The position numbers were made by a program, and so were the translations under genes. Below are positions 28,016 to 36,244 of a DNA stretch of 64,000 nucleotides, piece by piece. The stretch covers positions 62,001-126,000 of the forward strand of contig NZ_JAATVY010000004.1 of NCBI RefSeq assembly GCF_011947195.1. The letters are read 5' to 3'. Below the pieces are notes generated by a model. The model did not search any database. It saw nothing but the letters and a program-made list of their open reading frames with translations, and was not told the origin of the DNA. Each line of letters starts with the position of its first letter. The first letter of the stretch is position 1. Source of the stretch: Planosporangium thailandense. Its GTDB lineage: Bacteria > Actinomycetota > Actinomycetes > Mycobacteriales > Micromonosporaceae.

Positions 28016-28021
28016 ACCCTA
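28016..28021 (-). promoter_or_regulatory. -10 element TAGGGT, leaderless aldo-keto reductase start
   Basis: TAGGGT (minus strand) ends exactly 7 bases before ATG 28008. Confidence 0.55.
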
Positions 28022-28038
28022 TCGCTGGGTGGGCGCTG

Positions 28039-28098
28039 TCCCATGATCACGGATACTTTTCCGGGTTCCGACCCGGGGAAGTATCCGTGATCATGGGA
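28039..28098. repeat. 28-bp inverted repeat (hairpin element)
   Basis: Arms 28039-28066 and 28071-28098 pair over 28 bases with two G-T wobbles and a TCCG loop. It lies 11 bases past the WG/TPR gene stop, where it could terminate that gene, and immediately upstream of the aldo-keto reductase promoter. The arm starts CATGATC, like the elements at 414 and 42715. Confidence 0.75.
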
Positions 28099-28109
28099 GA
28101 AGCGAGTGG

Positions 28110-29951
28110 TTACAGGATCGGTCGCGCGTCGCTGAGCAGTCGGTCGAGTTCGTGCGTGACCTCGTCGCGGCTGGCCAGCTCCGTCTCCAGCAGTGGGCGG
28201 CCCTGCCGGTCCAGCGCGCCCCACCGGTGGGCGGGGTCGGTGACGAGGAAGGCCACCGGGTGGATGACCACGGTCGGGTATACCGGCGGCACGATCACAC
28301 TCCCGGTCCGGTCCACCACGCCCTTCCCCGAGCCGAGTGCCACCACGGCCAGCCCCTCGTCGCTGAACCCGTCGATGTAGCGCCCGTCGTGCAGCGCCGT
28401 CACGAACCCGTCGTAGTGCAGCGGCACGACGAGCCGGCCGGCGGCGTCGACCGCGCCCCAGCGCCCGCCGGACCGCACGGCCGCGAGCCCGCCTCGGAAC
28501 GGCCGTACGTCGTCGAAGCCGGTCGCGACCAGCACGGTGTTGGCCTTGTCGATGGCGATCCAGCCGGTGACGCCGTCACGGGAGACCCAGGCGACCCCGT
28601 CGGCGAAGTTGCCGACGCCCCGGTATCCCGCGGTGCGGTCGATGAGCAGCTCCCCGCCGTCGTCGATCAGCTCCCAGTTACGCGAGCCCGGCCGCTGCAC
28701 CCACGCGACGCCGTCACGGAAGGGCTGCGCGTCGGTGAACCGGGGCGGGATCCGGAAGACGCCCAGCTCGTCGGTGTAGCCCCAGCGCCGGGTGACGTCG
28801 TCGAACGTGGCCGTGAGGGCCTTTCGGATCCCGAGAATCTCATCGCGGGAGCGCGGGTACCGGCCCCAGCCGGCCTCCGTCGCCCGCCGGTACACCGCGT
28901 CCAGCGCCAGCTCGATCTGCGCGATCAGGTCCGGGTCGCCTCCACCGCGCAGGTCGAGGGCCCGCTCGAAGTGGTTGCACGCCTCGATGAAGCGGCCCTG
29001 CTCGTAGGCGCACAGCCCGGCGTGCTGATGCATGGCGGAGCGCAGCCGGTCGGGCAGTTCGGTGGAGTTCGCCAGGGCGAACAGCCGGTCGGCCGCGGTG
29101 TACTCGCCGCGCCACTGGAGCACGCGTGCGAGCCGGGCCTGAGCGATCGTGATCCGCCGTAGCTGCCCGGTCGCCTCGGCGTGGGCGACCGCGCGCTCGG
29201 CGTCCGCGAGCGCCTGGTCGAGGTCGCCGAGGACGCGTGAGACCACCGCGCGGAGGCTGAGCAGGCGGGCGCGCGAACCGTTGTCGGTGGTCGCCTCGAG
29301 CTTCCCGGTCAACAGCCGCCGGACCTCGGTGAGCTCGTCGATCTCCGGTTCCTCGACGACTTCGCGGAGCGTGTCCGGGTCGAACCGCCACCGGTAGTCG
29401 GCGAGTATCCGTTCGGGGTCCGGGGCGGGCGCGTCGGCGGGTGGTGCGGGCGCGTCGGCCGGTGTGGGCCCGTCGGCCGGTGGCGTGAGCGCGCCCGAGG
29501 TCTCAGGGGGTCGGGGTGCGGGCAGCGCCGGCACGCTCACCGCCGGCCCCGACACGGGCGGCCCCGACACCGCCGGCCCCGACACCGGTGCCTCGGCGAC
29601 CGGTGCCTCGGCGACCGGTGCCTCGGCGACCGGTGCCGGCGAGACCGATGCTGCCGAGACCGGCGCGCCGGAGACCGGCGCCGACGGCGTGGGCACCCGG
29701 ACCGGCACCGTGTCGCCCTCCTCGCGCCTCGGCGGCCCGACGACGCGCTTCGGCAGCCGGTACTCCGGAACCGGGACCCCGGTAGCGGGCGTGCCGGCGC
29801 TCGGGCTCGCGGCCACGGCCATGGGGGATAGGTCGGTGGCGTGCTCGGGTTCCGTGTCGGCCACAGCCCGGGTCCAGGGCATGGTGGGCAGCGACGCCCA
29901 GGCAGGCGTCGCGGCGGGTCCGGGCTCCTCGCCCGGGTGCACGTCGCTCAC
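28110..29951 (-). CDS. TPR and WG-repeat protein with Pro/Ala-rich N-terminus
   Basis: About 613 residues in three parts. Residues 1-175 are low-complexity, rich in Pro, Ala and Val, including a run of PVAEA units. Residues about 190-390 are helical with TPR-like character (LTGKLEATTDNGSRARLL, ALADAERAVAHAEATGQL, YEQGRFIEACNHFERAL). The C-terminus has four or five WG repeats (FRDGVAWVQ, FADGVAWVSRDGVTGWIAID, RWGAVDAAGRLVVPLHYD, HRWGALDRQGRPLLE), a beta-rich module of unknown function. No catalytic motif. GTG 29951 follows GAGGGG by about 10 bases; a start at 30018-30020 is less likely. Divergent from the ABC exporter genes. Confidence 0.82.
   Translation of the reverse strand: MSDVHPGEEPGPAATPAWASLPTMPWTRAVADTEPEHATDLSPMAVAASPSAGTPATGVPVPEYRLPKRVVGPPRREEGDTVPVRVPTPSAPVSGAPVSAASVSPAPVAEAPVAEAPVAEAPVSGPAVSGPPVSGPAVSVPALPAPRPPETSGALTPPADGPTPADAPAPPADAPAPDPERILADYRWRFDPDTLREVVEEPEIDELTEVRRLLTGKLEATTDNGSRARLLSLRAVVSRVLGDLDQALADAERAVAHAEATGQLRRITIAQARLARVLQWRGEYTAADRLFALANSTELPDRLRSAMHQHAGLCAYEQGRFIEACNHFERALDLRGGGDPDLIAQIELALDAVYRRATEAGWGRYPRSRDEILGIRKALTATFDDVTRRWGYTDELGVFRIPPRFTDAQPFRDGVAWVQRPGSRNWELIDDGGELLIDRTAGYRGVGNFADGVAWVSRDGVTGWIAIDKANTVLVATGFDDVRPFRGGLAAVRSGGRWGAVDAAGRLVVPLHYDGFVTALHDGRYIDGFSDEGLAVVALGSGKGVVDRTGSVIVPPVYPTVVIHPVAFLVTDPAHRWGALDRQGRPLLETELASRDEVTHELDRLLSDARPIL
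29587..29636 (-). repeat. 15-base tandem repeat in the WG/TPR gene
   Basis: GGTGCCTCGGCGACC occurs at 29587, 29602 and 29617 with a partial fourth copy, encoding repeated PVAEA units in the disordered N-terminus. Confidence 0.85.
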
Positions 29952-30067
29952 CCTGTCGTTCCCCTCGCCCCGTGACAATGCCCCTTGAAGTGCCCGCGTC
30001 GAAATTGTCCAGCCCCCCACGGCAGGACCCGGTAGTTTCTGGCGCGGTTGCGGAAGGAGGTTACGAC

Positions 30068-30913
30068 GTGCGCCCCGTCGCCGCCACCGTAGCTCGCACC
30101 TTTTCGGACAGATGGGCGACGTACGCTGCCCTAGCGGCTGCCGAGTTCCGCCGGTACACCACCTATCGACAAGCGGTAATTGCCGCGATCTTCACAAATT
30201 CGGTCTTCGGATTCGTGCGCTGCTTCGTGCTGCTGGCGGTCGCCGGCGGTGTCACCGGCGGTATGGCGGCCGGTTACTCACGCGCGCGGCTCGTGACGTA
30301 CGTCTGGATCGGCCAGGGTCTGCTCGGGACGGTCAACATCTGGGGCGGGCCCGAGCTCGCCGACCGGATCCGCACCGGCGACGTGGTGGCCGACCTGCTC
30401 CGCCCAGTCGACCCGGTCTGGCAGTACCTCGCCGCCGACCTCGGGCGGGGTGCGTTCGCGGTGCTGAGCCGGCTGCTGGTGCCGGTCGTGGTCGGTGCGA
30501 TCGCGTTCGACCTCTACACGCCGGCCCGGGTGGCCACCTACCCGCTCTTCGCGCTGTCACTGCTGCTCGCCGTGGTGGTCAGCTTCGCCTGCCGGCACCT
30601 GGTCAACGCGTCCGCGTACTGGCTGCTCGACGCGCGCGGCCCGCAGATGGGCTGGGTCGCCGCTTCGTCGGCGCTGTCCGGGATGGCCTTTCCGCTGGCG
30701 TTCCTGCCCGCTCCGGTGGTGGCCGGGCTCTACCTGGCGACGCCGTTGCCGTACCTGATCCAGGTGCCTTCGGACGTGCTCGTCGAGCGGTACCCTCTGT
30801 CCACAACGGCCATGATGGTCGCCGGCCAGGCGGTCTGGGCCGCGGTGATGCTGGGCGTGGCCCGGCTGGTGCAGCGGCGGGCCGAGCGGCGGGTGGTGAT
30901 CCAGGGTGGCTGA
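30068..30913 (+). CDS. ABC-2 type transporter permease (first subunit)
   Basis: About 281 residues with six membrane segments. Sequence such as FRRYTTYRQAVIAAIFTNSVFGFVR and the early cytoplasmic helix fit the ABC-2 permeases of the DUF990 type paired in exporters. GTG 30068 has GGAAGGAGG 6 bases upstream, one of the strongest ribosome binding sites in the window. The second permease overlaps its end by 8 bases and an ATPase gene follows, so this is a complete two-permease exporter. Substrate unknown. Confidence 0.88.
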   Translation: MRPVAATVARTFSDRWATYAALAAAEFRRYTTYRQAVIAAIFTNSVFGFVRCFVLLAVAGGVTGGMAAGYSRARLVTYVWIGQGLLGTVNIWGGPELADRIRTGDVVADLLRPVDPVWQYLAADLGRGAFAVLSRLLVPVVVGAIAFDLYTPARVATYPLFALSLLLAVVVSFACRHLVNASAYWLLDARGPQMGWVAASSALSGMAFPLAFLPAPVVAGLYLATPLPYLIQVPSDVLVERYPLSTTAMMVAGQAVWAAVMLGVARLVQRRAERRVVIQGG

Positions 30914-31712
30914 CGGTGTCCTCGCCACCTACCGCCGGCTGGTTGCGGCGCAGGTGCGCAGCCAGACGCAGTACCGCGCCTCGTTCGCCGTCGAGGTGGT
31001 GAGCAGCGCCGTGTTCGCGTTCATCGACATCGGCACCGTCCTCGTCATGTTCCGTGTCGCCCGCGCTCTCGGCGGCTTCACGTTCCGGGAGGCGTTCCTG
31101 ATGGCGGCCCTCGCCGGCTGCGCGTTCTCGCTGGCCGACCTGGCCGTCGGCAACATCGAGCGGATCCGCTTCTACGTACGCACCGGCCTGTTCGACGCCG
31201 TCCTGGTGCGCCCGCTCGGCGCGCTGCCGCAACTACTGGCGGCCGACGTGGCGCTGCGCCGGCTGGGCCGGGTGGCCTTCACGACCGGGCTCGTGGCGGT
31301 GGCCGTCCGGGTCGCCGGCATCCACCCCACGCCGGCCCGGATCGCGCTGCTGCTGGTCACCCCGGTCAGCGGCGCGGTGCTGTTCGGCGCCCTCTTCGTG
31401 GCGACATCGACGGCGGCGTTCTGGTGGATCGACAGCGGCGAGTTCGCCGCCGCGCTCACGTACGGCGGGCGCGACTTCACCTCGTACCCGATGACCGTCT
31501 ACCAGGGACTTTTCCGCCGCGCCTTCGCGTACGGGCTCGGCTTCGCCTTCGTGGGCTACTACCCAGCGCTGGCGCTGCTGGGCCGGCCGGACCCGCTCGG
31601 GCTGCCCGCCGCCGCCGGCTGGGCCGGCCCGGTCGTCGCCGGCCTCGCCGCCACCGCCGCGGCGCTGCTGTGGCGCTACGCCGTCCGGCACTACCGGAGT
31701 ACCGGATCATGA
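30906..31712 (+). CDS. ABC-2 type transporter permease (second subunit)
   Basis: 268 residues, six membrane segments, related to the previous gene in size and topology. [25 protein letters not shown] forms the first segment, and the loop [15 protein letters not shown] between segments 5 and 6 is typical of DUF990 permeases. It overlaps the preceding gene by 8 bases and its stop overlaps the ATPase start as ATGA, so the three are translationally coupled. Confidence 0.88.
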   Translation: MADGVLATYRRLVAAQVRSQTQYRASFAVEVVSSAVFAFIDIGTVLVMFRVARALGGFTFREAFLMAALAGCAFSLADLAVGNIERIRFYVRTGLFDAVLVRPLGALPQLLAADVALRRLGRVAFTTGLVAVAVRVAGIHPTPARIALLLVTPVSGAVLFGALFVATSTAAFWWIDSGEFAAALTYGGRDFTSYPMTVYQGLFRRAFAYGLGFAFVGYYPALALLGRPDPLGLPAAAGWAGPVVAGLAATAAALLWRYAVRHYRSTGS

Positions 31713-32662
31713 ACGTCATCGAGGTGCGGGGCCTGCGCAAGGAGTTCACGGTACGGGTGAAGGTCGGTCGGTTACGCCGCGAGTCCCGGACGGTGGCGGC
31801 GGTCGACGGCGTGGACCTGGCCGTCGAGCCGGGGGAGATGCTCGGCTACATCGGCCCCAACGGCGCCGGCAAGTCGACGACGCTCAAGATGCTGACCGGG
31901 GTGCTGTACCCGTCCGGCGGGCACGTGCGGGTGTGCGGGCTGGAGCCGGTGCCGCAGCGCACCCGGCTGGCCCGGCGGATCGGCGTGGTCTTCGGCCAGC
32001 GCTCGCAGCTGTGGTGGGACCTGCCGCTACGGGAGTCGTTCGAGCTGCTGCGGCACGTGTACCGGGTGCCGACGCTCGACCACCGCACCCGGCTCAAGCG
32101 CTGCCGGGACCTGCTCGACCTCGATTCGTTCGCCGACACCCCGGTCCGGCAGCTCTCGCTGGGGCAGCGCATGCGGGGCGAGCTGGCGGCGGCGCTGCTC
32201 CACGGGCCGGAGGTGCTGTTCCTCGACGAGCCGACGATCGGCCTGGATGTGGTGAGCAAGCAGGCGGTCCGCGGGTTCCTGGCCGGCGTGCGCGACACCG
32301 GCGACACGACGGTCGTGCTGACCACGCACGACCTGGCCGACATCGAGCGGCTGTGCCGGCGCCTCGTCGTGATCGACCACGGCCGGGTCGTGCACGACGG
32401 CAGCCTGGAGCGGCTGCACGAGCGGTACGGGTCGCGCCGGCGGGTCGTGGTCGACCTGGCCGAGCCGCTGACCGCGCCGGTCGACCTGCCCGGCGTCACC
32501 GTCGAGTCGGTGAGCGCGGACGGGCTGCGGCTGACCTACCTGCTGGACGGGGTGGCCGCGGGTGCCCTGGTGGCCGAGCTGGCGACCGTCGGGTCGCTGC
32601 GCGACATCTCGGTGGTCGAGCCGGATATCGAGGACGTGGTGGCGCGCCTGTACGGCGTCTAG
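31709..32662 (+). CDS. ABC transporter ATP-binding protein (ABC-2 exporter)
   Basis: 317 residues: Walker [12 protein letters not shown]-loop [13 protein letters not shown], signature [12 protein letters not shown], Walker [13 protein letters not shown] and the switch His in [11 protein letters not shown]. It has the C-terminal extension of drug or polysaccharide exporters. The Q-loop sequence SQLWWDLP is characteristic of ATPases paired with DUF990 permeases. ATG 31709 overlaps the second permease stop. Its own stop shares a CTAG with the convergent DUF3043 gene. Confidence 0.93.
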   Translation: MNVIEVRGLRKEFTVRVKVGRLRRESRTVAAVDGVDLAVEPGEMLGYIGPNGAGKSTTLKMLTGVLYPSGGHVRVCGLEPVPQRTRLARRIGVVFGQRSQLWWDLPLRESFELLRHVYRVPTLDHRTRLKRCRDLLDLDSFADTPVRQLSLGQRMRGELAAALLHGPEVLFLDEPTIGLDVVSKQAVRGFLAGVRDTGDTTVVLTTHDLADIERLCRRLVVIDHGRVVHDGSLERLHERYGSRRRVVVDLAEPLTAPVDLPGVTVESVSADGLRLTYLLDGVAAGALVAELATVGSLRDISVVEPDIEDVVARLYGV

Positions 32663-33288
32663 ATCTTCGCGCCGACGCTGACCCGCGGCTTCGGCATGCG
32701 GAAGCGGCGGTAGCTCAGCGAGCGCATGATCGCGTACATGTACAGGCCGGACAGCCTCTCCTGGGAATTCGGGAAGCGCTCCCGCACCAGCCGCTTGATC
32801 TTGCGGGCCATCAGCCAGCCGTCGACGACGACGCCGACGCCGAGCAGCAGCCAGATCACGTTGCCGGCCAGGCCGACCGCCGGCGGCATCGTCCGCACCA
32901 TGGAGATGATCAGCAGGACGAAGGCGAAGCTGAAGAACAAGGTGCCGACCGTACGCCGGGAGTCGACGACGTCGCGGACCAGCGCCCGCTCCGGCCCCCG
33001 GTCGCGGGCGCCCAGGTAGCGCTCGTCGCCGGCCAGCATGCCGGCGCGCTGCTCGGCCCGGGCCGCCGCCTGCTTCTGGCGGGCCCGGCGCATCGCCTCC
33101 TTGCGGTCGGCCGGCGGGGCCTCCCGTACCGCACCCGCCTTCGGGCGCTTCGGCGTGACCACGCCGAGCTCCTGCTTGCTCGGCGTGTACCCCTTGCGAC
33201 GGGGCTGGGCCGGGGCCTCAGGCGCAGCGGCCTCGGCTACGGCATCCTCGACCAGGTCGGCTGACTTACGGCGAAAGAGCGACGGCAC
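32659..33288 (-). CDS. DUF3043 membrane protein
   Basis: 209 residues. A charged, disordered first half (Lys/Arg/Ala-rich, [24 protein letters not shown]) precedes [21 protein letters not shown] and two membrane segments (about 115-132 and 141-158), ending with a basic [16 protein letters not shown] tail. This matches the actinobacterial DUF3043 family, of unknown function. GTG 33288 is leaderless by TACCCT spacing. Its stop codon shares CTAG with the ABC ATPase stop. Confidence 0.9.
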   Translation of the reverse strand: MPSLFRRKSADLVEDAVAEAAAPEAPAQPRRKGYTPSKQELGVVTPKRPKAGAVREAPPADRKEAMRRARQKQAAARAEQRAGMLAGDERYLGARDRGPERALVRDVVDSRRTVGTLFFSFAFVLLIISMVRTMPPAVGLAGNVIWLLLGVGVVVDGWLMARKIKRLVRERFPNSQERLSGLYMYAIMRSLSYRRFRMPKPRVSVGAKI

Positions 33289-33295
33289 GCCGTGA

Positions 33296-33301
33296 AGGGT
33301 A
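33296..33301 (-). promoter_or_regulatory. -10 element TACCCT, leaderless DUF3043 start
   Basis: TACCCT (minus strand) ends exactly 7 bases before GTG 33288. Confidence 0.55.
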
Positions 33302-33304
33302 TCC

Positions 33305-33322
33305 GACGCGGCACACCGCGTC
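33305..33322 (-). terminator. Small hairpin after murA
   Basis: GACGCGG (33305-33311) and CCGCGTC (33316-33322) form a 7-bp stem with a CACA loop, 17 bases past the murA stop and just upstream of the DUF3043 promoter. No T-run, so only a weak terminator candidate. Confidence 0.4.
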
Positions 33323-33338
33323 CCACGTCACATACCTG

Positions 33339-34667
33339 TCAGGGGCGCTCGACGTGCGCGCCGAGCGCGGCCAGCTTGTTCTCGAAGTCCTCGTACCCGC
33401 GGTTGATGAGGTTGACCCCGTGGACGCGCGACGTGCCCTCGGCGGCGAGCGCGGCGATCAGGTGGCTGAAGCCGGCCCGCAGGTCGGGGATCACCAGCTC
33501 GGCCGCGTGCAGCTTGCTCGGCCCGGCGATCACCGCCGAGTGCATGAAGTTGCGCCGACCGAAGCGGCAGGGGGTGCCGCCCAGGCATTCACGGTACGTC
33601 TGGATCGTCGCGCCCATGCTGCCCAGCGCCTTCGTGTAGCCCAGGCGCCGCTCGTACACCGTCTCGTGCACGATCGACAGGCCGCGGGCCTGGGTCAGCG
33701 CCACGACCATCGGCTGCTGCCAGTCGGTCATGAAGCCGGGGTGCACGTCGGTCTCGAGCGCGACCGCGTTGAGCTCTCCGCCCGGGTGCCAGAACCGGAT
33801 GCCACCGCCCACCGGCGAGTCGTCGACCTCGAAGGAGCCGCCGACCGACTGGAAGGTGTTGAGGAACGTCATCATGTCGGCCTGGCGGGCGCCCTCGACG
33901 AACACGTCGCCCTTGGTGGCCAGCGCCGCCGCCGCCCAGCTCGCCACCTCGATGCGGTCGGGGATCGGGCGGTGCACGTACCCGCCGAGCCGCTTGACGC
34001 CCTCGATCTCGATGACCCGGCCGGTGTGGACCTGGATGATCGCGCCCATCTTCTGCAGCACGCAGATCAGGTCCATGATCTCGGGCTCGATGGCGGCGTT
34101 GCGCAACTCGGTCACGCCCTCGGCCATCACGGCGCTCAACAGGATCTGCTCGGTGGCGCCGACGCTCGGGTAGGGCAGTTCCAGCTTCGTGCCGTGCAGT
34201 CCGTTGGGCGCCGAGATGTCCAGCCCGGACGTGGTCTTGTTGACGATCGCGCCGAACTCGCGCAGCGCCTGCAGGTGGAAGTCGATGGGACGACCGCCGA
34301 TGTTGCAGCCGCCGAGGTCGGGGATGAACGCGTGGCCCAGCCGGTGCAGCAGCGGGCCGCAGAGCAGGATCGGGATCCGGCTGGAGCCGGCGTGGACGTT
34401 GATCTCGTCGGCGTCGGCGATGCCCGCGTTCGAGGGATCGAGGACGAGCTCGCCGTCCGTCTCGCCGTCGGTGACCCGCACGCCGTGCAGTTCGAGCAGT
34501 CCGCGCACGATCTCGACGTCGCTGATCGCCGGCACGTTGTACAGCCGGCTCGGCGAGTCGCCCAGCAGCGCGGCGACCATGGCCTTCGATACGAGGTTCT
34601 TGGCGCCCCGGACCCGGGTCTTTCCGTTCAGGGGCGTGCCACCGTGCACGACGAGGACGTCGTTCAA
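33339..34667 (-). CDS. murA: UDP-N-acetylglucosamine 1-carboxyvinyltransferase
   Basis: First committed step of peptidoglycan precursor synthesis, adding enolpyruvate from PEP to UDP-GlcNAc. 442 residues; RVRGAKNLVSKAM holds the substrate-binding Lys, and the PEP-loop cysteine is Cys121 in DLGGCNIGGRPIDFH. From memory, mycobacterial MurA carries Asp there and resists fosfomycin, so this one should be sensitive at the target. The start is TTG 34667: it is preceded by GGAGG at 6-base spacing and gives the usual N-terminus, and no ATG or GTG in frame fits as well. The low-strength codon may limit expression. Confidence 0.93.
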   Translation of the reverse strand: MNDVLVVHGGTPLNGKTRVRGAKNLVSKAMVAALLGDSPSRLYNVPAISDVEIVRGLLELHGVRVTDGETDGELVLDPSNAGIADADEINVHAGSSRIPILLCGPLLHRLGHAFIPDLGGCNIGGRPIDFHLQALREFGAIVNKTTSGLDISAPNGLHGTKLELPYPSVGATEQILLSAVMAEGVTELRNAAIEPEIMDLICVLQKMGAIIQVHTGRVIEIEGVKRLGGYVHRPIPDRIEVASWAAAALATKGDVFVEGARQADMMTFLNTFQSVGGSFEVDDSPVGGGIRFWHPGGELNAVALETDVHPGFMTDWQQPMVVALTQARGLSIVHETVYERRLGYTKALGSMGATIQTYRECLGGTPCRFGRRNFMHSAVIAGPSKLHAAELVIPDLRAGFSHLIAALAAEGTSRVHGVNLINRGYEDFENKLAALGAHVERP

Positions 34668-35010
34668 CGCGAACCTCCGGGGGGGGCGAAGCGAGCGTGG
34701 GGGGAAGGGCGATCGGAGAAGATCACGATCAGATCTCGCCCGGGCAGCATATCCCCGCGCTCATCCCCCGAGCGATGCGCGAGCCCGTACCGGAATCTGA
34801 AAATAAGAATCAATAAATACTATTTGGGCGGAGCGTAATCGGCGCTGATCGGAACGTGATCGTTGACCGGACCGCCGCCGGGGGCGCGGCCGGCGCGGGC
34901 CGACCGGCGCGGTGGTGCTCACCGTGCGTGGCGGCCGCCTGCCGGACCGGCCGGGGGAGCGAAAGTCGACGGAACGCGGCCGGAAGCCGCGCCCCGTGGG
35001 AGGGCGAGCC
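34668..35010. other. murA upstream region with AT-rich island
   Basis: 343 bases without a supportable gene between nadA and murA. It holds the murA ribosome binding site and an AT-rich patch (34796-34831, mostly A and T in a 70%+ GC setting), a plausible murA promoter or nucleoid-protein site. No hairpin, RNA gene or coding frame stands out; open frames on the plus strand read as Arg/Ala-rich shadows. Confidence 0.5.
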
Positions 35011-36183
35011 TTACGGCAGCGCCAGCATCTGGTCGAGCGCCGTGCGCGCGTGGTGCGCCGTCTGCGGATCGACTGTGATCTCGTTCACGACCCGGCCGGC
35101 GGCCAGCTCCTCGAGGGCCCACACCAGGTGCGGCAGGTCGATGCGGTTCATCGTCGAGCAGTAGCAGACCGTCCGGTCCAGGAACGTGATCTGCTTGTCC
35201 GGGTGGGCGTTGGCCAGCCGGCGCACCAGGTTCAGCTCGGTGCCCACCGCCCATGCCGAGCCGGCGGGCGCTGCCTCGATCGTCTTGATGATGTACTCCG
35301 TCGACCCGACGTAGTCCGCGGCGGTCACCACCTCGTGCCGGCACTCCGGGTGAACCAGCACGTTGACGCCGGGGATCCGGTCGCGCACCTCGGTCACGCA
35401 GTCGAGGCTGAAGCGCCCGTGCACCGAGCAGTGGCCCCGCCACAGGATCATCTTCGCCGCGCGCAGCCGCTGCGCGGTCAGCCCGCCGCCCGGCTTGTGC
35501 GGGTCGTAGAGCACGCAGTCGTCGAGCGTCAGGCCCAGCTGCCGCACGGCGGTGTTGCGACCCAGGTGCTGGTCGGGCAGGAACAGCACCTTCTCGCCGC
35601 GCTCGAACGCCCAACGCAGCGCCCGCTCGGCGTTCGACGAGGTGCAGACCACGCCCTTGTTGCGGCCGACGAAGCCCTTGATGTCGGCCGACGAGTTCAT
35701 GTACGTGACCGGCACCGTCGACTCGGCGATGCCGAGCTCGGCGAGCGTGTCCCAGGCCTCCTCGACCTGCTGCAGCACGGCCATGTCGGCCATCGAGCAG
35801 CCGGCCGCGAGGTCGGGCAGGATCACCCGCTGGCTGTCTGCGGTCAGGATGTCCGCGCTCTCGGCCATGAAGTGCACGCCGCAGAAGACGATGTACTCGG
35901 CCTGCGGCCGGGCGGCCGCCTCCCGCGCGAGCTTGAACGAGTCGCCGGTCACGTCGGCGAACTGGATCACCTCGTCGCGCTGGTAGTGATGGCCGAGGAC
36001 GAAGACCCGGTCGCCGAGCGCCGCCTTGGCCGCCGTCGCACGGGCGACCAGGTCGGGGTCGCTGGGGGTGGGAAGGTCGCCGGGGCAGTCAACCCCCCGT
36101 TCGCTGGCCGGATCGGAGCCCCGGCCCAGCAGCAGCAGGGCGGTCGCGGTCGAGGTCGGTTCAACCCAGGTCACAGGACCCAT
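35011..36183 (-). CDS. nadA: Quinolinate synthase A
   Basis: Condenses iminoaspartate with dihydroxyacetone phosphate in NAD synthesis using a 4Fe-4S cluster. About 390 residues. VFVLGHHYQRDEVIQFADVTGDSF and the three cluster cysteines are visible: FCGVHFMAES, VHPECRHEV and CYCSTMNRI. ATG 36183 has a GAGAAG about 9 bases upstream; GTG 36174 is an alternative with better spacing to GGGAG. nadB and nadC are not here, so the operon is not of the common nadABC type. Divergent from the glycerate kinase gene. Confidence 0.94.
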   Translation of the reverse strand: MGPVTWVEPTSTATALLLLGRGSDPASERGVDCPGDLPTPSDPDLVARATAAKAALGDRVFVLGHHYQRDEVIQFADVTGDSFKLAREAAARPQAEYIVFCGVHFMAESADILTADSQRVILPDLAAGCSMADMAVLQQVEEAWDTLAELGIAESTVPVTYMNSSADIKGFVGRNKGVVCTSSNAERALRWAFERGEKVLFLPDQHLGRNTAVRQLGLTLDDCVLYDPHKPGGGLTAQRLRAAKMILWRGHCSVHGRFSLDCVTEVRDRIPGVNVLVHPECRHEVVTAADYVGSTEYIIKTIEAAPAGSAWAVGTELNLVRRLANAHPDKQITFLDRTVCYCSTMNRIDLPHLVWALEELAAGRVVNEITVDPQTAHHARTALDQMLALP

Positions 36184-36230
36184 GCTCCCATGCTTCTCGG
36201 GCGGTGGATGGCCTCGGGAATGTGACCTGG

Positions 36231-36236
36231 CAGACT
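36231..36236 (+). promoter_or_regulatory. Candidate -10 CAGACT of the glycerate kinase gene
   Basis: CAGACT ends 8 bases before ATG 36245; no ribosome binding site is present. Weaker than the TANNNT cases. Confidence 0.35.
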
Positions 36237-36244
36237 CCCGACTC

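Noticed and set aside
29587-29636. Short CRISPR-like array
   Set aside because: Fifteen-base units without spacers, in frame inside a coding sequence; a coding minisatellite.
34668-35010. rRNA or tRNA gene in the murA-nadA gap
   Set aside because: murA neighbours rRNA genes in mycobacteria, so I looked, but no rRNA-like or cloverleaf sequence is present.
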